DNA of 19,192 bases, taken from the NCBI GenBank assembly GCA_003599475.1, contig QZKK01000210.1, forward strand, positions 1 through 19,192, in the 5' to 3' direction. Below the pieces are notes generated by a model that worked only from the letters and a program-made list of their open reading frames with translations, did no database searches and had not been told where the DNA came from. Positions within the stretch are counted from its first letter, which is position 1. Every line of letters begins with the position of its first letter. The position numbers and the translations under genes were made by a program. Shown in pieces: positions 1 through 8,716 of the stretch. Source of the DNA: Desulfobacteraceae bacterium. Lineage in GTDB: Bacteria; Desulfobacterota; Desulfobacteria; Desulfobacterales; SURF-15.

Positions 1-407
1 AAACACCCAAGAAGGAAGCCGAAGAAAGCGCCATGCATTTTCTGGAGAAGGTGCACATCGCGGAGCAGGCCATGAAGTACCCCGGGCAGCTTTCCGGGGG
101 CCAGCAGCAGCGGGTGGCGATCGCCCGCAGCCTGTGCATGGCACCCAAGGTCATGCTCTTCGACGAACCGACCTCGGCGCTGGACCCTGAGATGATCAAA
201 GAGGTGCTGGATGTCATGATCGAGCTTGCCCGGGAAGGCATGACCATGATCGTGGTCACCCACGAGATGGGATTTGCCCGAAGTGTCGCCCACCGCGTCC
301 TTTTCATGGACTTCGGAAAAATCGTGGAAGAAAATACCCCCGAGGAATTCTTTCGCAGTCCGCAACACGAACGGACCCGGCTTTTCCTGAGCCAGATCCT
401 TCACTGA
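1..407 (+). CDS. Amino-acid ABC transporter ATP-binding protein, 3' part only
   Basis: This is the C-terminal part of the ATPase of a polar amino-acid uptake transporter (GlnQ/HisP type), which would hydrolyse ATP at the inner face of the membrane to drive import. The reading frame is already open at base 3 ([17 protein letters not shown]), so the ATG at 33 is internal and the gene starts before the window. Numbering from that ATG, the ABC signature LSGGQQQ is at 20-26, Walker B with its catalytic glutamate ([12 protein letters not shown]) at 40-51, and the H-loop VVTHEM at 74-79. Walker A is off the window. The protein ends normally with TGA at 405-407. The permease and binding-protein genes are not visible. 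The family is clear, but the transported amino acid cannot be read from this part. Confidence 0.95.
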   Translation, partial: TPKKEAEESAMHFLEKVHIAEQAMKYPGQLSGGQQQRVAIARSLCMAPKVMLFDEPTSALDPEMIKEVLDVMIELAREGMTMIVVTHEMGFARSVAHRVLFMDFGKIVEENTPEEFFRSPQHERTRLFLSQILH

Positions 408-436
408 ATTTTCGTAAACGTTCAGGGGGTTCAAAG

Positions 437-2092
437 GTGCAGGCTGACCCGACCGTGAAAAGAATCGGCCGATTCCCCCTCGCTCGAAGCGCATCGGAAG
501 ATATCGTTCTCATCGTTCCTCCGGTCGCCAAGCCCTGCGAGCCTATGCTTGGCGCCTATTCGCTGGCCCGTATCCTGAGGGAACACGGGATATCCTGTAC
601 GGTCATCGACAGCAATCAGGAGTGGTTCAACCATCGGCTCTGGGGGAAAAAACCGGAAGAAGATTCCGAGGCAGCCGATCCTCGGAAGGATTCCGCGAAA
701 CGTTATCTTCGCGCCTTGCATCACATCGAACGCGGCAATCCCCTGAAAGACAAACGAACGTATCAGAACCGGGACCGCTACGGCCAGGCCGTCGAACATC
801 TGGAGACGGCCCTCCGTCCGGCAGGAGGAGACAGCCGGGATGAAGCACCGGGGCTTGCGGATTACCGCGTAGCCGGGCTTCGGCCCGTTTCCCGCAGGGA
901 TCTCATCGATTATGCAGGCCGCTCCGATACCCTCTTCGACCGCTACCTGCAGGAATGCCTGATCGGGCGGATCGCAGACATCAGACCCCGGGTAATCGGG
1001 TTTTCGCTTACCTTTCTTCACCAGGTGTTTGCGACCGTTCGGATCGCAAGTGCAATCAGAGAACGCCATCCCGACATCCGGCTCGTTCTGGGGGGTGCAC
1101 TGGTCGAATGCTGGCAGCAGCAGCATACGGACTGGACGATTTCTCCCTTTCATCTGTTCGATGAGGTGATCGCAACAGGCGAAGACATGTGGAAACGGTT
1201 GGAGAGGCTCCTCGGCTGTTCTCTTCCCCCGCCGTATGGCAGCGGCTTTATCGTCTCGCCGGAAGATCTGCCGGAGGACGCCTTTTTTTCACCTGAAAGA
1301 ATCGTTCCACTTGCCTTTGGCATGGGCTGCGCCTGGGGCAAGTGCACGTTTTGTCCCGATTACCGGAAGCATCCATACCAGCCCGCCGCGATGAGCGCCT
1401 TCCTGGATATCCTGGAAAGCCACCTCCGGTTCAATTTTCCTCTGGTGCTTCATCTTACCGATAGCTGTGTACCGCCCGATCTCCTCGATGCGCTTTCTCA
1501 GGCGATCATCGAAAGAGCCTGGCCCGTCCGCTGGTATGCCTTCGTCCGATTCCAAAAAGCCCTTCTGGAATCGGGGCGAATGGAGCGTTGGGCCAAAGGA
1601 GGATGCGGATTGCTGCAGTTCGGCATGGAATCGGCTGCGGCCGGTCTGCTGAAAAAGATGCAAAAGGGGATCTCCGTTTCCGCAGCGGCAGATATCCTGA
1701 GAAGAAGTGCGGAGGCGGGAATCCGAAATTTCGTCTATCTGCTCTTCGGCTTTCCGGGTGAAACGGATCGCCACAGAAAGCATACCCTCGATTTCGTGGT
1801 CGCGCATCAGCATCACATTCATTACCTGAACAACGCAATCTTTTCCTTGCCGAAGAACTCTCCCATCGCTTCCCATCCCCGTCTGTTCGGGATAAGAGAG
1901 CTTCTCCCCATGGCCGGGGAAGACAGCGACCTTTCTCTCTACCTGGACTTCCTGGACGATTCAGGCCCGAATCGAATGAGGGCGAGGCAGTTTCTGCAGG
2001 AAACGTTTCTTACGGAAAGCGCCGTCCGCCGCTGTGTCCGGGCGCTTCCCCCCGTCTTTAAGTCCAATCATGCGATACTTGCAAAATGGTGA
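437..2092 (+). CDS. Radical SAM protein with N-terminal B12-binding-like domain
   Basis: The 551-residue protein has an N-terminal Rossmann-like region of about 23-250 (VPPVAKPCEPMLGAYSLARIL, GFSLTFLHQ, LVLGGALVE) resembling the cobalamin-binding domain of B12-dependent radical SAM enzymes. I see no DxHxxG motif, so base-off cobalamin ligation is doubtful. The radical SAM core follows at about 290-500. The 4Fe-4S cysteines are C298, C303 and C306, giving CX4CX2C, one residue longer than the classical CX3CX2C spacing. A typical late barrel strand, LLFGFPGE, is at 435-442. A charged segment around 65-160 is poorly alignable and may be an insertion. The start is GTG at 437, preceded by AGGGGG seven bases upstream, and it lies 29 bases after the ABC ATPase, so the two may be co-transcribed. 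The substrate is unknown, and no precursor peptide or other pathway gene is adjacent. Confidence 0.88.
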   Translation: MQADPTVKRIGRFPLARSASEDIVLIVPPVAKPCEPMLGAYSLARILREHGISCTVIDSNQEWFNHRLWGKKPEEDSEAADPRKDSAKRYLRALHHIERGNPLKDKRTYQNRDRYGQAVEHLETALRPAGGDSRDEAPGLADYRVAGLRPVSRRDLIDYAGRSDTLFDRYLQECLIGRIADIRPRVIGFSLTFLHQVFATVRIASAIRERHPDIRLVLGGALVECWQQQHTDWTISPFHLFDEVIATGEDMWKRLERLLGCSLPPPYGSGFIVSPEDLPEDAFFSPERIVPLAFGMGCAWGKCTFCPDYRKHPYQPAAMSAFLDILESHLRFNFPLVLHLTDSCVPPDLLDALSQAIIERAWPVRWYAFVRFQKALLESGRMERWAKGGCGLLQFGMESAAAGLLKKMQKGISVSAAADILRRSAEAGIRNFVYLLFGFPGETDRHRKHTLDFVVAHQHHIHYLNNAIFSLPKNSPIASHPRLFGIRELLPMAGEDSDLSLYLDFLDDSGPNRMRARQFLQETFLTESAVRRCVRALPPVFKSNHAILAKW

Positions 2093-2228
2093 GGGGAAAT
2101 GAATGGGATCAGGATAGACCTTCCCCCTCTGCCGCATTTTTCAATCTCCCGTCAAGGGTAAACAGGGAAAGCTCGGGAAGCTCTTTTTGAATGCGCTTTG
2201 CGGCCGCCACACTTTCTTCCTTTTTGGA

Positions 2229-2258
2229 TTGACCAAAAACGGCACTCGACGATACACT
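2229..2258 (+). promoter_or_regulatory. Possible sigma-70 promoter abutting the EamA transporter start
   Basis: TTGACC (2229-2234), an 18-base spacer and TACACT (2253-2258) would place transcription start close to the ATG at 2265, giving a nearly leaderless mRNA. That fits the lack of a Shine-Dalgarno sequence before that ATG. The -10 matches only four of six consensus positions, so this is a weak call. Confidence 0.25.
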
Positions 2259-2264
2259 GCCCGA

Positions 2265-3167
2265 ATGTCCAAGCAGATTTCAGTCAAAGGGATGCTGAAC
2301 CTGATTGTGGTTTACCTGATCTGGGGCAGCACGTATCTCTTCATTCGGGTGACTGTCCGAGAGGGAAGCGGCTTTCCGCCTTTTTCCATGGCGGCAAGCC
2401 GCACGTTTTGTGCGGCTGCGATCCTGTTTCTCCTTGCAGCATGCCTGGGGTACCGGCTGAAGCGGCCGGGACCCGAGATGCGGGTCATCCTTTTCTCCGG
2501 CATGCTGCTGTGGATCGGCGGAAACGGCCTGGTCGTATGGGCAGAACGCCATGCCAACTCCGGTTATGCGGCGCTGGTCGTCGGCACAGCACCGATGTGG
2601 CCGGTCATCATGCAGTCCTTCATCGATCGTGAACTCCCCTCCCCCTTATTGATTCTCTCCCTGCTGATCGGATTTGCGGGGCTTGCAGTCCTGGTGACGC
2701 CCATTATGCGGCTTGGCGGCCGCGCCGATGCGACATCGACCCTGGCGTTGATGTTTGCCGCGGCCTCCTGGGCGGGAGGATCCTTCCTGCTGCAGAGAAG
2801 ACCCCCGAAGGCCGAACCGCTTGTAATTTCCGCCTATCAACAACTGTTCGGGAGCTTCGGTCTTCTATCTGTCATGCTGCTTACCGGGGAGCCCTGGCCG
2901 CATCCGACGGCTGCTGCCTGGTGGGGCTGGGCATATCTGGTTGTGGCCGGCTCCCTGATCAGTTTTACTTCCTATGTCGTCGCCGTGCGGACGCTTCCCA
3001 TCACGGTGGTGATGACTTACGCTTATGTGAACCCGGTGATCGCGGTCATGCTCGGCCGGCTGGTCCTGGGAGAGCCCATCACCTCCTCTACCGTATTCGG
3101 TACGGTTCTGATCCTTCTGGGGGTCTCGGGCATCTTTTGGAAGAGGTTCGGGTCAGGAGGGAAGTAG
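2265..3167 (+). CDS. EamA/DMT-family transporter, YedA-like
   Basis: A 300-residue inner-membrane protein made of two EamA repeats with about ten hydrophobic segments. It closely follows the pattern of the drug/metabolite exporter YedA: VVYLIWGSTYLFIRV near the N-terminus, GNGLVVWAERHANSG and ALVVGTAPMW in the first repeat, and TYAYVNPVIAVMLGRLVLGEPI near the end of the second. The substrate is unknown; members export small metabolites or amino-acid-like compounds. The frame is open from an ATG at 2187, but the extra 26 residues are polar and unlike the family. MSKQISVKGMLNLIVVYLIWG gives the expected length, so I chose 2265. No clear ribosome-binding site precedes it. It stands alone, 172 bases after the radical SAM gene. 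Confidence 0.9.
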   Translation: MSKQISVKGMLNLIVVYLIWGSTYLFIRVTVREGSGFPPFSMAASRTFCAAAILFLLAACLGYRLKRPGPEMRVILFSGMLLWIGGNGLVVWAERHANSGYAALVVGTAPMWPVIMQSFIDRELPSPLLILSLLIGFAGLAVLVTPIMRLGGRADATSTLALMFAAASWAGGSFLLQRRPPKAEPLVISAYQQLFGSFGLLSVMLLTGEPWPHPTAAAWWGWAYLVVAGSLISFTSYVVAVRTLPITVVMTYAYVNPVIAVMLGRLVLGEPITSSTVFGTVLILLGVSGIFWKRFGSGGK

Positions 3168-3223
3168 AGGGGCAGGGATATAGGGATGTAGGAAGAGGAT
3201 GGAAGTTCCTGCATTTCGTACGG

Positions 3224-3252
3224 TTGACAGCCGCATCTTCTGCACGCATATT
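3224..3252 (+). promoter_or_regulatory. Candidate sigma-70 promoter for wrbA
   Basis: A perfect TTGACA (3224-3229), a 17-base spacer and CATATT (3247-3252, four of six matches) lie about 100 bases upstream of wrbA. The leader would carry a small hairpin, CCCGC-CGCAA-GCGGG (3309-3323), just before the ribosome-binding site. Confidence 0.4.
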
Positions 3253-3356
3253 GATTCTATATCCAACGGGTTCGATACCGAAATCAATAACCTTTGAACC
3301 TTTTTAATCCCGCCGCAAGCGGGAAACCGGTGAACGTTTACCGAAAGAGAGGTCTC

Positions 3357-3971
3357 ATGAAAATCTTAGTCGTATACTATTCCAAGTATGGACACGTTCT
3401 TAAGTTGGCGCAGGCGGCGGTGGAAGGCATCGAATCGGTGAAGGGCTGTGAGGCAGTGCTGAGGCGCGCCGAAGAATTCGAGGATGAAAAAAAGCGGATC
3501 GAGGCCGACCAATACGCCCGGCCGGTCTGGGAGAAGCAGAAGGATACTCCGGTCTGCACCCTCGACGACCTGCGGGAAGCAGACGGGATCCTCTTTGGAA
3601 CCCCGACCCGCTACGGAAACATGATCGCCCAGCTTAAAAAGCTGATCGATTCCACGGTTCACCTCTGGCTGGAAGGCGCCCTAGAAGGGAAGCCGGCCGG
3701 GCTATTCACCTCCACGGCCACAACCCACGGCGGGCAGGAGACCACCCTTTTATCCTCGATGATTCCCCTGATCCACCTGGGGATGCTTATCGTCGGGGTG
3801 CCGTATTCGACTCCAGGCATGCTCCACACGGAAGGCCGCGGCGGAACGCCTTACGGGGCGACGACGGTCGCGGGTCAAAAAAACGAATTGAATCCCGCAA
3901 AGGAGGATCTCGAAATCGCAAAAGCGCTCGGCCGTCGGGTCGCCGAGGTCGCCGCAAAACTTCGTGGCTGA
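3357..3971 (+). CDS. wrbA: NAD(P)H:quinone oxidoreductase, WrbA family
   Basis: A 204-residue cytosolic flavodoxin-like protein (E. coli WrbA is 198). The WrbA family carries out two-electron reduction of quinones using FMN and NAD(P)H, protecting against redox cycling. FMN phosphate loop: YYSKYGH at residues 7-13. Isoalloxazine-binding loop: FGTPTRYGNM at 80-89. The STATTHGGQE segment at 119-128 corresponds to STGTGGGQE in E. coli, and RGGTPYGATTVAG at 161-173 is diagnostic for WrbA. The open frame extends upstream to 3294, but MKILVVYYS matches the family N-terminus and GAGAGG lies just before it, so 3357 is the start. It appears to be a single-gene unit with its own promoter. Confidence 0.95.
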   Translation: MKILVVYYSKYGHVLKLAQAAVEGIESVKGCEAVLRRAEEFEDEKKRIEADQYARPVWEKQKDTPVCTLDDLREADGILFGTPTRYGNMIAQLKKLIDSTVHLWLEGALEGKPAGLFTSTATTHGGQETTLLSSMIPLIHLGMLIVGVPYSTPGMLHTEGRGGTPYGATTVAGQKNELNPAKEDLEIAKALGRRVAEVAAKLRG

Positions 3972-4085
3972 TATACCTGGAATGTGGAACGTTCAGCGTT
4001 GAAAGCTTGCAGCTACACCCCGAAAAGAAAGGTCTTGGGCAGTCCCTTCCCCTCTTCTGCCTAAAGTGGGGTTACGGCCCGGGAT

Positions 4086-4256
4086 TCATCGAACCAACGG
4101 GACGAAACGGACGTTGAAAAGATTCTCCTGCTGAAGCCCTTTCTGGGTGACGATATGGGTCACTTCAAAGGATCCGGGGTCGATGACCACCCGATCCAGC
4201 CGGCCGATTTTTTCTCCGGCCGGGGTAAAGACATCTGCATTTTCTCGAAACTGCAT
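4086..4256 (-). CDS. Small PRC-barrel domain protein (56 residues)
   Basis: A short gene on the minus strand, preceded by GGGAGG seven bases before its ATG. It encodes MQFRENADVFTPAGEKIGRL followed by DRVVIDPGSFEVTHIVTQKG. This is the characteristic first half of a PRC-barrel (photosynthetic reaction-centre-like beta barrel): a GxKIGxxDRVVID turn, then EVTHIV, then a lysine-glycine. Family members are usually longer and continue with a VVP strand; here a degenerate FVPLVR ends the protein at a TGA. It could be a minimal stand-alone barrel or the remnant of a longer gene. Related small proteins are often stress-associated in soil and anaerobic bacteria, but no function can be assigned. It faces away from wrbA and from the M16 genes. 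A weak GGCAG/CTGCC stem (4038-4061) lies downstream of its stop. Confidence 0.65.
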   Translation of the reverse strand: MQFRENADVFTPAGEKIGRLDRVVIDPGSFEVTHIVTQKGLQQENLFNVRFVPLVR

Positions 4257-4398
4257 ATTTTGCCTCCCTTGTCGCTGATAAAACTAGGATAGGCTGGAAA
4301 TCGAGCGGAATCCATGGGGGTAATCCAGTAAAAGGCCGTTCAGCGCTTTGAGACCTTCCCATTCCAATCCCCCGTTCCTTCTGAAGTTTCCGTAATGA

Positions 4399-4418
4399 AA
4401 TACATGATTTGCTCTATT
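4399..4418. promoter_or_regulatory. Imperfect copy of the AATACAT-N6-ATGTATT palindrome
   Basis: AATACAT (4399-4405), spacer GATTTG, then CTCTATT, which matches five of seven bases of the ATGTATT arm. It lies 115 bases before the start of the M16 peptidase pair. A second left half, AATATAT followed by GATTAG, is at 4436-4448. The same element is exact at 8595-8614 and 10368-10387. Confidence 0.4.
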
Positions 4419-4532
4419 CGGAATTTACCGTTCGAAATATATGATTAGCTTCTATACGAGGATTTATGAGCTATTCAGACTTCCAATCGAGCCGGCATCT
4501 AAAAGCTCTAAGCAATATCGGAGGACACCAAC

Positions 4533-5813
4533 GTGATTGAAACCGCTGTTTCGAACCCGGATCAAGCCATTCGGGAATGGACGCTGGGAAACGGTTTAAA
4601 AGTGATTCTTCTGGAAAATCACAAGGCGCCCGTCGTTACCTTTCAAATCTGGTATCGAGCCGGAGCCAGAAACGAGCATCTCGGGAAAACGGGCCTGGCG
4701 CACCTGTTCGAGCACATGATGTTCAAGGGGACAAAAAACGTGAGTGCGGAAGAATTCGTCCGCCGGATTCACCGGAAAGGGGCCGCCTTCAATGCCTTTA
4801 CCTCGCATGACTTCGCCGGATACGTGGAACAGATCGCTTCGGCCCATATTCAGGAGGCCATGAACCTGGAAGCGGATCGGATGCAGCATTTGATCATCGA
4901 AGACGATGATTTCGAAATCGAAAAGCAGGTCGTCATGGAAGAGCGGATGCTTCGAATCAAAGACAATAAGCACGCGACCCTTCTAGAGCAAGTGAATGCC
5001 GCCGCATTCCAGTGCCAGCCCTACCGCTGGCCCATCAGCGGTTGGACCGACGATATTGCCCGGCTATCTGCGGACGACGCCAGAAACTGGTACCGGACCT
5101 ATTATCATCCTGGCAATGCCTTGATATCCGCCGTCGGTGATTTTCAGGCCGACCGGCTCCTGGAAAGCATCCGGGATACGTTCGAACCCATTCCCGGGGG
5201 AGATGAAGTCATTCATCGCCATTATGCGGACCCTCCCCAGGAAGGTGAGCGAAGGGTCACTGTGAAATCCGAAAACGCTCATCTGCCATTGATCATCATG
5301 GCATATCATGCGCCCAACATCTTGAATCCGGACAGCTACATCCTGGAAGTCGTCAGCGCGGTCCTCAGCGGGGGGAGGAGTGCGCGGCTGCGCAGGCGCC
5401 TGGTGCACGAAGAGCGCACCGCCCGTCAGATCCAGTCCCGGAACTCATTCCTGACCATGGATCCGGATCTATTCATCATCCGGGCCGAACCTTTTCAGGG
5501 TGTCGAAACAGGGGTTCTGGAAGGAGAAATCGAAAGAGAAATCGAAAAAACCCGCCGATGGCCGGTCGATGACAGGGAACTCCAGAAAGCCAAAAACAGG
5601 CTGGAAGCGGCTTTCGTATACGCTCAGGATTCCACCGCGCATCAGGCCGTCCTGCTGGCACGCTACCAAACGGCGGCCGATTGGCGCGAGATGTACAACT
5701 ATATCCGCTGCATCCGTTCCGTTTCGGCAGAGGATATCTGTCGGATTGCAGGCAAGTATCTGATTCCTGAAAACAAAACGGTAGGGGTTCTGATCCCCGC
5801 ACCGAGCGGATGA
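4533..5813 (+). CDS. Zinc-dependent peptidase, family M16 (catalytic member)
   Basis: A 426-residue peptidase of the mitochondrial-processing-peptidase/insulinase family. The inverted zinc motif HXXEH is HLFEH: H57 and H61 are ligands and E60 is the catalytic base. The third ligand is probably E137 in VVMEERM, 76 residues after H61, the usual spacing. The second domain has GGRSARLRRRLVHEERTA at about 274-291. The start is GTG at 4533 with GGAGGA seven bases upstream. I see no signal peptide, so a cytoplasmic location is likely unless export is cryptic. It is followed by a catalytically dead M16 gene on the same strand; bacterial M16B enzymes commonly work as such active/inactive heterodimers. 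The substrate is probably small unfolded peptides (inference). Confidence 0.93.
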   Translation: MIETAVSNPDQAIREWTLGNGLKVILLENHKAPVVTFQIWYRAGARNEHLGKTGLAHLFEHMMFKGTKNVSAEEFVRRIHRKGAAFNAFTSHDFAGYVEQIASAHIQEAMNLEADRMQHLIIEDDDFEIEKQVVMEERMLRIKDNKHATLLEQVNAAAFQCQPYRWPISGWTDDIARLSADDARNWYRTYYHPGNALISAVGDFQADRLLESIRDTFEPIPGGDEVIHRHYADPPQEGERRVTVKSENAHLPLIIMAYHAPNILNPDSYILEVVSAVLSGGRSARLRRRLVHEERTARQIQSRNSFLTMDPDLFIIRAEPFQGVETGVLEGEIEREIEKTRRWPVDDRELQKAKNRLEAAFVYAQDSTAHQAVLLARYQTAADWREMYNYIRCIRSVSAEDICRIAGKYLIPENKTVGVLIPAPSG

Positions 5814-5821
5814 AGCGTCTA

Positions 5822-5923
5822 TCCACGAAGGACACGAAAACCCTGCTTTCCGCTTCATGTTTCTTCGTGATCTTCGTGGATTCATCCATGGGGGTGCATC
5901 GATTCCACGAAGGACAACGAAGA
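5822..5923. repeat. TCCACGAAG inverted and direct repeats between the two M16 genes
   Basis: TCCACGAAGGACACGAA (5822-5838) is the inverted partner of TTCGTGATCTTCGTGGA (5864-5880), with two mismatches in 17 positions. A third copy, TCCACGAAGGACAACGAAG, is at 5904-5922 in the same orientation as the first. The first two could form a long stem-loop in the transcript between the two co-directional peptidase genes. Similar CCACGAAG repeats occur between genes in many environmental bacteria (recalled, not searched). Confidence 0.7.
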
Positions 5924-5954
5924 CAAGCTCGCACTCGATTGAAAGGATGAGGTC

Positions 5955-7289
5955 ATGGATGGGTCTTCTAAAGAGGGGATCGTACCGGTCTCGATGAGAC
6001 TGCAGCCCGATCGTACGGCGGCAATGCCCCATTACCGTCGCATGGTGCTTGCCAACGACCTGGTCGTCCTGATTTCGGAAGAGCGTTCACTGCCGATGGT
6101 ATCGATCTATTTTCTGCTCGATGGCGGCGCCGGGCGCGACCCGGAAGGAAAACAGGGGCTGGCAAATCTTACCGTCGAAGCGCTTCGCCTAGGGACCGTT
6201 TCCTACTCCGGGCTGCAGGTCGATGAAGAGCTCGATTTTACCGGTGCCTCGCTGGAATCCTTCTGCGACAGAGACTTTGCCGTCGTCGGATTTCATACGC
6301 TGAAAAGAAATCTGATGAGAGGGCTCGATGTCTTTCGTGAAATTCTCATGCATCCGACCTTCCCTGAAAAAGAGATCGGAAGGAAGATCGCCGAAGTTCA
6401 AGCGACCATCCGCTCCTCGGCGGAAGAGCCGGCATCGGTTGCCGAGAAAGCCTTTCGAAAAGCCCTTTACGGCAAAAGCCCCTACGGTCATCCGGTGGAG
6501 GGTTTCGAAGAGTCGCTGAATACGATTTCCCGTGACGATATCGTCGAGTTCTACCGCAGGCACTACCATCCGAACATCGGAATCCTTGCCGTTGTAGGCG
6601 ATATCGGCAGCAGAGAGGACTTATCCTCCATCCTTGCCCCGCTCGAGGAATGGCGCGCAGCCGATATCCCGCCCGAGCTCTTTGAGAGCGACATCCTGGA
6701 AGGACCGCGTCTGGTTGAAGCGGCACGGTCCATCGACCAGGCCCATATCGTGCTGGGCCACGGCGGAATCGATCGTGCAAATCCGGATTACTACGCGATT
6801 TCGGTGATGAACAACATCCTGGGAGCCGGCGGATTCAGCTCCCGGCTGATGAAAAAAATCCGGTCCGATACCGGCCTCGCCTATTCGGTGGAAAGCATTT
6901 TCAACGCGCATAAGCACCGTGGAAGTTTTCGGGTGGTGGTGCAGACCCGGAATGCTTCGGCAGTGGAAGTTATTGGGATCGTGCTCGATGAGATGAAAAG
7001 GATCCGTGAGGACGGCGTGACCGCACAGGAGCTCTCGACGGCCAAAAAATATCTCTCCCGTCGCTTTCCCATCCGGGTGATGGGCCGAGACAGTTTCGCC
7101 CGATTCATCGCGCAGGTTGAATATTATGGACTCGGTAGAGACTACTACAACAAGTATGCCTCTTATATCGAGTCGGTCAAAAGAGAAGAAGTGCACCATG
7201 CTGCCAGAGACTACCTTCACCCGGATCGATGCGTGATCAGCATCGTTGCAGACCTCGAAAAAGTCGATCTCACCCGGCTGAAGATATGA
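5955..7289 (+). CDS. M16-family protein lacking the zinc site (regulatory subunit)
   Basis: A 444-residue homologue of the preceding peptidase with an intact M16 fold but no catalytic motif: the position of HXXEH is occupied by NLTVE (residues 71-75), so zinc and the general base are missing. It retains the R-x6-Y pair (R303 and Y310, in RSDTGLAYS), which in this family belongs to the non-catalytic subunit and helps bind the peptide end of the substrate. The two genes therefore form the classical active/inactive M16B pair. The start ATG at 5955 follows AAGGA with seven-base spacing. The 141-base gap before it contains the TCCACGAAG repeats, so co-transcription is likely but may be modulated. 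No signal peptide is visible. It converges on fbaB. Confidence 0.92.
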   Translation: MDGSSKEGIVPVSMRLQPDRTAAMPHYRRMVLANDLVVLISEERSLPMVSIYFLLDGGAGRDPEGKQGLANLTVEALRLGTVSYSGLQVDEELDFTGASLESFCDRDFAVVGFHTLKRNLMRGLDVFREILMHPTFPEKEIGRKIAEVQATIRSSAEEPASVAEKAFRKALYGKSPYGHPVEGFEESLNTISRDDIVEFYRRHYHPNIGILAVVGDIGSREDLSSILAPLEEWRAADIPPELFESDILEGPRLVEAARSIDQAHIVLGHGGIDRANPDYYAISVMNNILGAGGFSSRLMKKIRSDTGLAYSVESIFNAHKHRGSFRVVVQTRNASAVEVIGIVLDEMKRIREDGVTAQELSTAKKYLSRRFPIRVMGRDSFARFIAQVEYYGLGRDYYNKYASYIESVKREEVHHAARDYLHPDRCVISIVADLEKVDLTRLKI

Positions 7290-7304
7290 CACCGGAAGGC
7301 AGAA

Positions 7305-7414
7305 GACGCAGATCCCGCCCGAACGGGAGAAGCTCGACTTCGCCCGCGAACGGATGACGCAGATCAACGAACCAATCCTTGGAAATTGGACATTGGACAT
7401 TCTACATTGGAAAT
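7305..7414. repeat. Degenerate intergenic repeats between convergent M16 and fbaB genes
   Basis: GACGCAGATC occurs at 7305-7314 and again at 7356-7365. A run of TTGGAAATTGGACATTGGAC-type units with a period of roughly seven to nine bases occupies 7379-7414, ending exactly at the fbaB stop codon. Between them lies the small dyad CCCG-CCCGAA-CGGG. No T-run terminator is recognisable. Confidence 0.6.
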
Positions 7415-8467
<1,053 letters not shown>

Positions 8468-8594
8468 CGGAATGCCTCCTGGTCTTTGGTTTGAGTGATA
8501 TGGGGGAACTCTACAATAAAAGTGCTTCCGTGTCGGTGCGGGTGGATAAAGTTGCATATCCGCGAATACTCTAATCAGCCGTTTGGATAAATGA

Positions 8595-8614
8595 AATACA
8601 TGATTCTATGTATT
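8595..8614. promoter_or_regulatory. Perfect palindrome AATACAT-N6-ATGTATT upstream of fbaB
   Basis: Seven-base arms (8595-8601 and 8608-8614) with spacer GATTCT. It lies 128 bases upstream of the fbaB start and 103 bases after the otsA stop. The same arms and spacing recur exactly in the otsA-otsB intergenic region. The geometry suits a dimeric transcription factor; I do not recognise the regulator. Confidence 0.55.
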
Positions 8615-8716
8615 CTTCCGGCCTTCTTCAGCCGCCATTGAAGCGGCAAGTTTGATCCGGCAGAAAACTCGGGGAGGGTTGGGGTGGGATCGTGCGGCCT
8701 TCCCTCATGCGGATTC

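Noticed and set aside
431..1153. 240-residue minus-strand frame opposite the radical SAM gene
   Set aside because: No recognisable domain, and entirely covered by the + strand gene whose conserved B12-like motifs lie in the same bases.
2187..2264. Longer N-terminus for the EamA transporter
   Set aside because: The extra 26 residues are polar and unlike the family, whose first membrane segment follows soon after the start at 2265.
4165..4362. 65-residue minus-strand frame overlapping the small PRC-barrel gene
   Set aside because: A different frame from the PRC-barrel protein, without family resemblance. The 56-residue frame has both a ribosome-binding site and a recognisable domain pattern.
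8631..8651. GCCGC-CATTGAA-GCGGC hairpin as an otsA terminator
   Set aside because: The stem is only five base pairs and is not followed by a T-run on the minus strand, so it cannot be called an intrinsic terminator.
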